A stretch of 7,164 nucleotides of DNA, taken from NCBI GenBank assembly GCA_009705435.1, contig WLTJ01000081.1, positions 1-7,164 of the forward strand, written 5' to 3'. Made by a program: the position numbers and the translations under genes. This stretch comes from Actinomycetota bacterium. GTDB taxonomy: Bacteria > Actinomycetota > Acidimicrobiia > Acidimicrobiales > Ilumatobacteraceae. Below the pieces are notes generated by a model. It was not told the DNA's origin. It ran no database searches and saw only the letters and a list, made by a program, of their open reading frames with translations. Shown piece after piece: positions 1 through 5,381 of the stretch. Numbering within the stretch: the stretch's first letter is position 1; each line of letters starts with the position of its first letter.

Positions 1-104
1 CGCGCAAAGTGCATGCCGAGACCCGACGAGGCGCCGGTGACGATAGCAACTCGACCGTCAAGCCGAAACACCGACAGGGGATCATGATTCAATACTTGGT
101 TCAT
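1..104 (-). CDS. Short-chain dehydrogenase/reductase (SDR), N-terminal fragment cut by the window edge
   Basis: Reading the minus strand from ATG at 104-102 gives 34 uninterrupted codons to the left edge. The peptide begins MNQVLNHDPLSVFRLDGRVA and continues with IVTGASSGLG. The TGASSGLG stretch (about residues 24-31) is the glycine-rich TGxxxGxG dinucleotide-binding motif of classical SDRs, preceded by the usual hydrophobic first beta strand. The roughly 13-residue lead before the L-D-G-R-V start of the fold is common in this family. Catalytic Ser/Tyr/Lys are outside the window, so substrate and cofactor preference cannot be judged. It is transcribed divergently from the hydrolase at 165. 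The M. tuberculosis ring-degradation locus also has two minus-strand SDRs (Rv3548c, Rv3549c) beside echA20, so this could match the outer one; that is inference. No strong Shine-Dalgarno sequence precedes the ATG, only a weak GAGAG. Confidence 0.85.
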   Translation of the reverse strand, partial: MNQVLNHDPLSVFRLDGRVAIVTGASSGLGMHFA

Positions 105-164
105 GCTCTCAGGTTAGGGCGATCACAAGTTTCTTTAAGTATTCATCTTGTGTCATAGTGAGCA
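105..164. promoter_or_regulatory. Divergent intergenic region with a CACAAG/CTTGTG inverted repeat (candidate operator)
   Basis: Sixty bases separate the SDR start (104, minus) from the hydrolase start (165, plus), so promoters for both directions must lie here or overlap the genes. It is visibly AT-richer than its flanks. CACAAG at 124-129 and CTTGTG at 147-152 form a perfect 6-bp inverted repeat with a 17-bp spacer. A CATAGT at 154-159 resembles a -10 box for the plus direction, and an ATGACA on the minus strand (156-151) resembles a -35 for the other direction, but neither has a convincing partner. The CAAG and CTTG cores recall the half sites of the mycobacterial KstR2 operator (AnCAAGnnCTTGnT), but the spacing is far too long for that site. 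The repeat is seen directly; a regulatory role is inferred. Confidence 0.4.
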
Positions 165-890
165 ATGGCTTCTGTGCGACACATTGTTTTAGTACACGGT
201 GCTTGGCACGGTGCTTGGTGTTTTAGCGCCCTGCAGACTGCTCTAGATAGTCGCGGAGTGCCCAGCATCGCCATTGACTTGCCGGGTCACGGTGCCTCCA
301 CCGCCGCTTTAACCGATCTGTATGGAGATGCTCAATACGTGGTTGACACTCTTGCAATGTTGCGTTTACGCGGTGTCGACAATGTTGTCCTCGTGGGTCA
401 CAGCTATGGCGGAGCGGTCATCACTCAGGCCGCATTCATTGACCCTCGTATTGCCCATTTAGTTTATGTGGCAGCATTTGTGCCCCAAGCCGGGCACAGT
501 GTCATTTCTCAACTGATGTCAATGCCTCAACAGGATGTCAGATTGGCAAGCGCCATGATTGCCACCGATGATGGCAACAGCGTCATCAATCCAGAGTTGG
601 CACCGGCCACGTTCTACGGATCGTGTTCCCCAGAAGTTGTTGCTGCGGCGATCGCACGACTGTCTCCACAACCTATGGCAACGATGACTCAAGAAGTCAC
701 AGGATCACCTCACGGAGATATTCCTTCAACCTATGTGCTGTGCTTGAGAGATAACGCCGTGCACCCTGAGCACCAAAAAATCATTGCCCAAATGTGCAAT
801 ACAATCATCACTCTTGATACGGATCACTCGCCCTTTATCTCTATGACTTCGGCAACTGCCGACATCCTTGAAAGTGTCGCCCGATCATGA
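165..890 (+). CDS. Alpha/beta hydrolase, methylesterase/hydroxynitrile-lyase-like subgroup
   Basis: A 241-residue cytosolic alpha/beta-hydrolase-fold enzyme with a full catalytic triad in the expected order. The HGAWHGAW oxyanion segment is at residues 11-18, the nucleophile elbow GHSYGG at 78-83 (Ser80), the likely acid Asp196 in LRDNAVHP, and His221 in TDHSPF. The HGAWHGAWCF start and compact length match the salicylate/jasmonate methylesterase and EstC-like group, whose members cleave esters or related bonds in small hydrophobic carboxylic compounds. No signal peptide or membrane segment is seen. The start is well fixed: in-frame TAG (156-158) and TGA (159-161) stops lie just upstream, so ATG 165 is the first usable start. 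The stop overlaps the next ATG (ATGA, 887-890), implying translational coupling with the luciferase-like gene. The substrate cannot be read from sequence; an ester, lactone or thioester intermediate of the neighbouring steroid pathway is a contextual guess only. Confidence 0.9.
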   Translation: MASVRHIVLVHGAWHGAWCFSALQTALDSRGVPSIAIDLPGHGASTAALTDLYGDAQYVVDTLAMLRLRGVDNVVLVGHSYGGAVITQAAFIDPRIAHLVYVAAFVPQAGHSVISQLMSMPQQDVRLASAMIATDDGNSVINPELAPATFYGSCSPEVVAAAIARLSPQPMATMTQEVTGSPHGDIPSTYVLCLRDNAVHPEHQKIIAQMCNTIITLDTDHSPFISMTSATADILESVARS

Positions 891-1792
891 AGATCCGCGT
901 TGGCTACGGACTTGGTGTTCGCACCACACTTAACGATGATGGCTTTGCTCAAGTCGTGGATGCATTAGAACAATTACGCTTTGACAGTTTGTGGGTGAGT
1001 GAGCGAATCGGGGGCGAAGCACCGGACCCCTTGGTGGCGATGTCATTTGCTGCAGGACGAACGAAAAAGTTGAAGTTCGGCATGAGTGTCATGGTTTTAC
1101 CTGGACGCAACCCAGTCATTCTCGCCAAAGAATTAGCCACCCTTGATCGACTTTCTAATGGTCGCCTTTTGCCCGCCTTCGGATTGGGGGTGGCCGACCC
1201 TCACGAACAACAAGCCTTTGGTGTCGCTCGCGAAGAACGCGCTAAAAGATTTAATGAAGCCCTTGAAGTGATTCGCGCCTGCTGGACTCAGCCGTCGGTC
1301 ACCCATCACGGAACCTTCTTTAACTATGACGACTTGCGAGTTCAGCCAAAGCCATTTCAAAATCCTCCCGATGTGTGGTTGGGAGGAATTGCTCCAAGTG
1401 AGTTGAAGCGCGTCGGACGTTTGGCCGATGGTTGGTTACCAAGTTTCGTGACTCCCAGTGACGCCGAGGTGGGACGCATTGAAATTCAGCGTGTCGCCGC
1501 CGAACATGAACGCGAAATAGACCCTGAACATTTCGGCGTGTTAATTCCTTATGCCCACGGACCATTGCCCGACGCTGTCGTCAAAGGTCTGATGAGTCGA
1601 CGTCCTGATCTTGATGACATCACTCAGTTAGTGCCGCAAGGTTGGCTTGCATTGCAAGATTCAATCAAGCGATTCATTGACGCCGGTATGTCAAAGTTTG
1701 TTGTCTTGCCAATTGTTGAGCCGAAAACTGCTCATGAATGGGTTGATCATCTCGCGGTTGCTGCCGATCAGTTACTGCCATTACAAAACTGA
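887..1792 (+). CDS. Luciferase-like monooxygenase family oxidoreductase, probably F420-dependent
   Basis: A 301-residue TIM-barrel oxidoreductase of the luciferase-like monooxygenase (LLM) class. Visible family hallmarks are the opening MKIRVGYGLG strand, the SLWVSER segment (34-40), the LAKELATLDRLSNGRL block (79-94) followed by FGLGV (98-102), the RAKRFNEALEVIR helix (118-130) and DVWLGGIAPSEL (162-173). These patterns are typical of the actinobacterial F420-dependent subgroup rather than FMNH2-dependent alkane or sulfonate monooxygenases, but cofactor choice is inferred from family resemblance. Such enzymes carry out hydride transfers on ketones, alcohols or conjugated double bonds in the cytosol. 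ATG 887 overlaps the preceding stop by four bases, with no strong Shine-Dalgarno sequence, suggesting reinitiation after the hydrolase; the two probably form one unit acting on related compounds. The last 12 bases overlap the 3' end of the convergent deacetylase gene. Confidence 0.88.
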   Translation: MKIRVGYGLGVRTTLNDDGFAQVVDALEQLRFDSLWVSERIGGEAPDPLVAMSFAAGRTKKLKFGMSVMVLPGRNPVILAKELATLDRLSNGRLLPAFGLGVADPHEQQAFGVAREERAKRFNEALEVIRACWTQPSVTHHGTFFNYDDLRVQPKPFQNPPDVWLGGIAPSELKRVGRLADGWLPSFVTPSDAEVGRIEIQRVAAEHEREIDPEHFGVLIPYAHGPLPDAVVKGLMSRRPDLDDITQLVPQGWLALQDSIKRFIDAGMSKFVVLPIVEPKTAHEWVDHLAVAADQLLPLQN

Positions 1793-2830
1793 TGAAGCAA
1801 AAGGTGAAATCCAGGCGTGGACATTGCGGCCAATAGCCTCAATGTCGTAACCGCCCTCTTGCAGAATCAAAGTGGGTATTCCAAGTTGTTTAACCACTTC
1901 TCCGCAACGCCGATAACCGTCAGTAGTGAGCGCAAGATCGCTAATCGGATCATTCCAATATGTGTCGACGCCCAATGACACGATCACCATCGACGGCCCA
2001 AATGCGGCGATCTGTTCACATACTCCGGCAAGTCGTGATACATACTCGTCGTCTTCAGCTTCTGGCCCGAATGCCACATTGATGTTGTAGCCGCGACCTT
2101 TACCGGCGCCAATTTCATCTTCATGACCGATGAACCAGGGATAGGCCCGCTTGGGATCACCATGTAGAGAAACAAATTGCACATCGTCGCGCTCATAGAA
2201 AATCTGTTGTGTGCCATTGCCATGGTGATAGTCGACATCAAGAACAGTGACTTTGGTGCCCGTCGTGGAGGCAACATGATGCGCGGCGATAGCGGCATTA
2301 TTGAAATAGCAAAACCCACCGAACACATTTGCTGCGGCATGGTGTCCGGGTGGACGACACAAACCGTAAGACGAAGGCGCACCAGCAAGAATTTTCTCGG
2401 CGGCAGTGAGTGCCACATCAACCGATGCCCTCGAAGCTATGTACGTACCTTCAACCATCGGGGTCGCAGTTTCGTAGCACCAATATCCAAATGCAGCCGC
2501 CGCACCCTCGGGTGGCCGTGCTGCGCTCATTCCTTCACGTAGACCAACATGCAACATCGCTTCAGGAGCAAACTCATGACGTCCTGTGGCGCGATGGATT
2601 TCCGGCCACGCACTTTCCAAATAGTCAATCAATCCGAGAGCATGCACTGCTTCAATAGGGGAACGACCATATTCGGTGAGTCCAACAAAGTTGAAGCGCT
2701 CATCAGTTTCCAGTTGCTGACGAATCGTCTCGGCACGATCGGGACGTTCATATGTCGGGATTGGCTGACCGAGATTAATCTCCATCTTTGGGTTTTGACG
2801 GCGGTGCAGATCGGTCCAAACGACATCCAT
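1781..2830 (-). CDS. Histone deacetylase superfamily amidohydrolase (acetylpolyamine amidohydrolase/AcuC-like)
   Basis: A 349-residue zinc amidohydrolase of the arginase/deacetylase fold. The catalytic set is complete: the His pair in RPPGHHA (His163, His164), zinc ligands Asp200 and His202 in DVDYHHGNGTQ, the third ligand Asp289 in SLGVDTYWND, and the transition-state Tyr328 in QEGGYD. FCYFNNAAIAA (173-183) is the usual segment between the first two motifs. The N-terminal leader (HRRQNPKMEINLGQPIPTYE followed by RPDRAE) resembles acetylpolyamine amidohydrolases and class II-like bacterial HDACs rather than AcuC proper. The family removes acetyl or other acyl groups from lysine or polyamine amines in the cytosol. 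ATG 2830 is preceded in frame by a TAG ten bases upstream, which supports this start. The gene lies 38 bases after the SDR stop on the same strand, so co-transcription is likely. It is not a known steroid-pathway enzyme; regulation of acyl-CoA enzymes by deacylation, or an amide-bearing substrate, are open ideas. Confidence 0.92.
   Translation of the reverse strand: MDVVWTDLHRRQNPKMEINLGQPIPTYERPDRAETIRQQLETDERFNFVGLTEYGRSPIEAVHALGLIDYLESAWPEIHRATGRHEFAPEAMLHVGLREGMSAARPPEGAAAAFGYWCYETATPMVEGTYIASRASVDVALTAAEKILAGAPSSYGLCRPPGHHAAANVFGGFCYFNNAAIAAHHVASTTGTKVTVLDVDYHHGNGTQQIFYERDDVQFVSLHGDPKRAYPWFIGHEDEIGAGKGRGYNINVAFGPEAEDDEYVSRLAGVCEQIAAFGPSMVIVSLGVDTYWNDPISDLALTTDGYRRCGEVVKQLGIPTLILQEGGYDIEAIGRNVHAWISPFASSVL
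1820..1846. terminator. Hairpin just past the convergent gene ends, possible weak or bidirectional terminator
   Basis: GACATTG (1820-1826) pairs with CAATGTC (1840-1846). Inside a single c/t mismatch, GGC (1828-1830) pairs with GCC (1836-1838) around a five-base CAATA loop. This is a ten-pair stem interrupted by one mismatch. It lies 28 bases after the luciferase-like gene's stop and inside the C-terminal codons of the opposite-strand deacetylase gene. No T-tract follows on either strand, so it is not a canonical intrinsic terminator. Because it encodes part of the conserved YDIEAIGRNVHAW region, the symmetry may be accidental. Confidence 0.25.
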
Positions 2831-2868
2831 CAGGCAACACTAAACCGAAAACATGTTCACTCTCTAGA

Positions 2869-3639
2869 TCAACGACCCGTGTTGCGAAATGGCGTGTCAA
2901 GAAAAGGTGGCCAATCTCCGCCACCATGCGCTTCAATTGATGCACCGCTGACATATGCCGCCAACGGTGAAGCCAAAAAGACACACACATCGCCGATCTC
3001 CGTTGATTCCGCCAAACGACCGATAGGAATTTGACTTCCCGTTCGCCGCACCCCTTCTTCGTCGCCGTAATGAAGGTGTGCAAGTTCTGTGCGAACCATC
3101 CCGACAGTCACGAGGTTCACGCGAACTTTGGGTAACCACTCCTGACCTGTTGTCTGCGTGTAGTTGACAAGCCCTGCTTTGGCAGCACCGTAGGCAGCAA
3201 CCGTAGGAGCGGGGCGAACCGCTGACACACTTCCGATATTGATGATCGCTCCACCATTAATCTGCTTCTGCATATGACGATTAGCCACTTGGCTACACCA
3301 CATTGCGGTGAACAAATTCACTGCCACAATCTTTTGCGAGAAATTAGCAGAGACATTGGAAGTATCAGAGGGTGGACTACCACCCGCATTGTTGACCAAG
3401 ATGTCAAGAGTCCCAAACCGGGCGACGATCTGATCAATGAGTGCCTCGGCCTGATCAAACTCGCGTAAATCGGCTGGATAGGCAGCCCACTCAGGGGGCA
3501 AACCCTCGGGGATAGTGCGCGCGCAAACAACAACCTGCGCGCCTGCGTCGGCGAATCGTTGGGCGATTCCTCGACCGACACCCTTAGTGCCGCCCGTAAT
3601 CAGCGCTACTTGTCCTGAAAAGTCAATGGAGATTGCCAC
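2869..3639 (-). CDS. Short-chain dehydrogenase/reductase of the steroid ring-degradation locus
   Basis: A complete 256-residue classical SDR. It has the cofactor motif TGGTKGVG (15-22), NNAGG (83-87), Asn108, and the catalytic Ser137, Tyr150 and Lys154 in AYGAAKAG. Arg41 after the second beta strand (VVCAR) slightly favours NADP(H), a weak hint. The start is GTG 3639: the next in-frame stop upstream (3687-3685) leaves no other ATG/GTG, and AAGG (minus strand, 3651-3648) sits eight bases before it. Position and orientation match Rv3549c, the SDR divergent from echA20 in M. tuberculosis. Such an SDR could oxidise or reduce a hydroxyl/ketone on the bicyclic HIP-CoA intermediates. IpdF, the SDR that acts on 5-OH HIC-CoA, is encoded elsewhere in M. 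tuberculosis (Rv3559c), and whether this protein fills that role cannot be settled from sequence alone. It probably heads a two-gene minus-strand unit with the deacetylase-like gene. Confidence 0.92.
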   Translation of the reverse strand: MAISIDFSGQVALITGGTKGVGRGIAQRFADAGAQVVVCARTIPEGLPPEWAAYPADLREFDQAEALIDQIVARFGTLDILVNNAGGSPPSDTSNVSANFSQKIVAVNLFTAMWCSQVANRHMQKQINGGAIINIGSVSAVRPAPTVAAYGAAKAGLVNYTQTTGQEWLPKVRVNLVTVGMVRTELAHLHYGDEEGVRRTGSQIPIGRLAESTEIGDVCVFLASPLAAYVSGASIEAHGGGDWPPFLDTPFRNTGR

Positions 3640-3647
3640 GTGACAAA

Positions 3648-3651
3648 CCTT
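3648..3651 (-). promoter_or_regulatory. Ribosome binding site supporting the GTG start of the SDR
   Basis: On the minus strand TAAGGT places AAGG eight bases ahead of GTG 3639-3637. It is modest but well spaced, and it supports the GTG start where no ATG is available. Confidence 0.5.
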
Positions 3652-3658
3652 AGCGGCA

Positions 3659-3688
3659 ACTTTGCGCTCGTTTCTGACGCTTCGTCAG
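3659..3688 (-). promoter_or_regulatory. Candidate promoter for the SDR-deacetylase unit
   Basis: On the minus strand the other palindrome arm also reads CTGACG (3688-3683), followed after 18 bases by CAAAGT (3664-3659). Start of transcription would fall around 3652, just ahead of the AAGG ribosome site. The -10 match is poor, so this rests mainly on symmetry with the plus-strand promoter. Confidence 0.25.
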
Positions 3689-3689
3689 A
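3673..3689. promoter_or_regulatory. 17-bp palindrome TCTGACG-ctt-CGTCAGA, candidate repressor operator
   Basis: Seven-base arms match perfectly as inverted repeats around a three-base centre (CTT). It sits near the middle of the 69-bp divergent gap, where a TetR-type repressor controlling both directions would bind. It does not fit the mycobacterial KstR2 consensus as I recall it. The palindrome is directly visible; operator function is inferred from size, symmetry and position. Confidence 0.5.
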
Positions 3690-3702
3690 TGCCGAGTACG
3701 CT
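3674..3702 (+). promoter_or_regulatory. Candidate promoter for echA20-ipdABC, possibly leaderless
   Basis: CTGACG (3674-3679) resembles a -35 box and TACGCT (3697-3702) a -10 box, with a 17-base spacer. Transcription starting about seven bases after the -10 would begin at or next to ATG 3709, a leaderless arrangement common in actinobacteria. This fits the lack of a strong Shine-Dalgarno sequence before that ATG. The -35 lies inside the palindrome's left arm. The -10 is weak (three of six consensus bases), so this is tentative. Confidence 0.35.
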
Positions 3703-3708
3703 GAAGTG

Positions 3709-4476
3709 ATGGGAATCACCTCGAATATCGACGAGAACGGCATCGCCGAAGTCGTCATGGACTGTCCGCCCGTCAATGCCCTCACCGTTGCGGAATGGTT
3801 TGAGGTCGCCGACACCGTGACCGCACTTGGCCGAAATACCAGCGTCCGCGTCGTTGTTTTACGCGCTGAGGGTCGCGGCTTCAACGCCGGAGTCGATATT
3901 AAAGAGATGCAGAAGACCGAAGGTTTTGAAGCCCTGCTCGGCGCTAATAAAGGTTGCTACGCGGCTTTTGCCGCCGTTTACGACTGTCCCGTTCCGGTGA
4001 TATCGGCAGTGGCTGGATTTTGTGTCGGTGGTGGCATCGGATTGGTCGGCAACAGCGACATCATCATCGCTAGCGACGACGCGTTCTTTGGACTACCTGA
4101 AGTTGACCGTGGGGCTCTTGGCGCGGCGACCCATTTGGCACGTCTGGTTCCCCAGCACAAAATGCGCGCCATGGTCTACACCTCGGCAACGGCTACTGCT
4201 GGCGAACTCCATGCATTCGGCAGCGTATTGCAAGTTGTCCCCCGCTCGGAACTGCGCGATGCGGCGATGAAAGTTGCTCAAAGCATCGCCGACAAACACC
4301 CGACGGTGATTCGTGCTGCCAAAGAAAGCCTCAATGGCATTGACCTGTGGGATGTCAAGCGCAGTTACCGCTTTGAACAAGGTTTCACCTTTGAACTGAA
4401 CCTGACAGGGGTCGCCGATGAGTTGCGTGATGATTTTGCCGGCACCGATAAAAAAAATAAGAAAGATGGTCAGTAA
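3709..4476 (+). CDS. echA20: Crotonase-superfamily ring hydrolase EchA20 (steroid D-ring opening)
   Basis: A 255-residue enoyl-CoA hydratase/isomerase-fold protein matching EchA20 (Rv3550), which hydrolyses the five-membered ring of the bicyclic CoA thioester derived from steroid rings C/D, leading to COCHEA-CoA. Visible hallmarks are DCPPVNAL (18-25), the oxyanion segment RGFNAGVDIKEMQ (56-68), GFCVGGGIGLVGNSD (103-117), FGLPEVDRGALGAATHL (127-143) and the C-terminal FTFELNL-GVADE block. The start is set at ATG 3709 because MGITSN aligns with the M. tuberculosis protein start; an in-frame GTG at 3640 would add 23 unrelated residues. The tail is lysine-rich (TDKKNKKDGQ), slightly longer than the mycobacterial protein, and contains a run of eight A at 4450-4457. 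The stop lies two bases before the ipdA GTG, so it is the first gene of a tight four-gene operon. Confidence 0.93.
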   Translation: MGITSNIDENGIAEVVMDCPPVNALTVAEWFEVADTVTALGRNTSVRVVVLRAEGRGFNAGVDIKEMQKTEGFEALLGANKGCYAAFAAVYDCPVPVISAVAGFCVGGGIGLVGNSDIIIASDDAFFGLPEVDRGALGAATHLARLVPQHKMRAMVYTSATATAGELHAFGSVLQVVPRSELRDAAMKVAQSIADKHPTVIRAAKESLNGIDLWDVKRSYRFEQGFTFELNLTGVADELRDDFAGTDKKNKKDGQ

Positions 4477-4478
4477 CT

Positions 4479-5381
4479 GTGTCTGAAATGCGCAACAAGT
4501 TAATTTCAGAAACCCAAGCCATTGCTTCACTTGAAAGTGGAATGACACTCGGCATCGGTGGCTGGGGAAGCCGACGTAAGCCAATGAGTTTGGTGCGCGC
4601 TCTATTGCGCTCTGACGTTACTGACCTCACTGTTGTTTCGTATGGAGGACCCGATGTGGGTTTGCTATGCGCGGCTGGCAAAGTGAAAAAATTGGTCTAC
4701 GCCTTTGTCTCTTTAGACTCCATCGCGCTTGAACCTCACTTTCGTATCGCACGCCAATCGGGCACAATTCCTGAGCCAGTCGAATGGGATGAAGGAATGT
4801 TGCAATGGGCGTTATTCGCTGCCTCATTGCGTCTGCCATTCCTGCCAACTCGCGCCGGTTTAGGCAGTGGTGTGATGGACGTCAATCCAACGCTCAAAAC
4901 CATCAACTCCCCGTACGCCGATGCAGAAGAACTTCTCGCAGTCCCAGCGCTTCGCCTTGACGCTGCATTTGTTCATATGAATCGCGCGGATAGTCGCGGC
5001 AATGCCCAGTATCTCGGACCTGATCTATATTTTGACGATCTCTTCTTGGGCGCCTGCGAGCCAGGCCGTCGCTTCGTCAGCGCCGAAAAAATCATTGCGA
5101 CGCAAGATCTCTTGAAAGAGGGCACCTTCCATACCCTCAAGATCAACCGCTCAATGGTTGACGGTGTGATTCATGCCCCCAATGGTGCGCACTTCACAAC
5201 CTGTGAGCCCGACTACGGACGCGATGAGGCATTTCAAAAAGCGTATGTGGACGCCGCACGCGACCCTGAGACTTGGAAAGCATTCAGTGCCCGCTTCTTA
5301 TCTGGCGATGAGTCCTCATATCAGGAGCAAGTTGTGTTGTGGCGAGCCGAAGTCAAAGCCGCTCAGGAGGCAAAAAAATGA
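4479..5381 (+). CDS. ipdA: IpdA, alpha subunit of the COCHEA-CoA ring hydrolase
   Basis: A 300-residue CoA-transferase family I alpha-type subunit that matches IpdA (Rv3551; about 292 residues). With IpdB it forms an enzyme that, despite its transferase fold, hydrolytically opens the last six-membered ring of COCHEA-CoA. Visible conserved blocks are GWGSRRKPM (28-36), LRSDVTDLTVVSYGGPDVGLL (43-63), SLDS (78-81), WDEGML (103-108), LPFLPTRAGLGSGV, ALRLDAAF, YFDDLF and GAHFTT-PDYGRDE near the C-terminus. Glu105 in WDEGM appears to align with the glutamate (reported as Glu105 of the A chain) needed for catalysis in M. tuberculosis IpdAB; the alignment is by eye and memory. GTG 4479 is chosen because it lies two bases after the echA20 stop, but ATG 4488 three codons later is equally possible; neither has a clear Shine-Dalgarno sequence. 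The stop overlaps the ipdB ATG (ATGA). Confidence 0.93.
   Translation: MSEMRNKLISETQAIASLESGMTLGIGGWGSRRKPMSLVRALLRSDVTDLTVVSYGGPDVGLLCAAGKVKKLVYAFVSLDSIALEPHFRIARQSGTIPEPVEWDEGMLQWALFAASLRLPFLPTRAGLGSGVMDVNPTLKTINSPYADAEELLAVPALRLDAAFVHMNRADSRGNAQYLGPDLYFDDLFLGACEPGRRFVSAEKIIATQDLLKEGTFHTLKINRSMVDGVIHAPNGAHFTTCEPDYGRDEAFQKAYVDAARDPETWKAFSARFLSGDESSYQEQVVLWRAEVKAAQEAKK
5365..5370 (+). promoter_or_regulatory. Strong Shine-Dalgarno site setting the ipdB start
   Basis: A full AGGAGG, seven bases before ATG 5378, lies inside the last codons of ipdA. It decides the ipdB start over an in-frame GTG at 5339 further upstream. It is the strongest ribosome site in the window. Confidence 0.85.

Larger units (their letters stand above)
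3640..3708. promoter_or_regulatory. Divergent control region between the SDR and echA20
   Basis: If EchA20 starts at ATG 3709, as homology indicates, 69 bases separate it from the divergent SDR. This is the only room for promoters of the echA20-ipdABC and SDR-deacetylase units. In M. tuberculosis the equivalent gap (Rv3549c-Rv3550) carries a KstR2 operator. No AnCAAGnnCTTGnT site is visible here, but a different palindrome is (3673-3689). The plus strand is also open as a GTG-initiated N-terminal extension of EchA20 from 3640, with GGAG at 3628-3631 eight bases ahead. That reading would leave no intergenic DNA and adds 23 residues without family resemblance. Confidence 0.65.

Noticed and set aside
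124..140. KstR2-like operator (CAAG...CTT) before the hydrolase
   Set aside because: The second half is CTTT rather than CTTG and the central spacing is three bases, not two.
2831..2868. Separate promoter or small gene between the SDR and the deacetylase
   Set aside because: The 38 bases show no convincing promoter boxes, terminator or reading frame; co-transcription is simpler.
2177..3083. Open frames antisense to or out of frame with the deacetylase and SDR genes
   Set aside because: They lack recognisable motifs and are rich in Ser/His/Arg/Cys, as expected of shadow frames. The overlapping genes carry full catalytic motifs.
3640..3708. N-terminal extension of EchA20 from GTG 3640
   Set aside because: The 23 residues do not resemble the family, the start would abut the divergent SDR start, and the ATG at 3709 matches the known protein beginning.
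4450..4479. Frameshift fusion of EchA20 to IpdA at the run of eight A
   Set aside because: The ipdA frame has a TAA at 4458-4460 right after the run, so slippage would not join the two proteins.
5339..5377. GTG start for ipdB at 5339
   Set aside because: It lies deep in ipdA and encodes a Ser/Arg/Lys-rich stretch absent from IpdB. ATG 5378 has an AGGAGG and an ATGA overlap.
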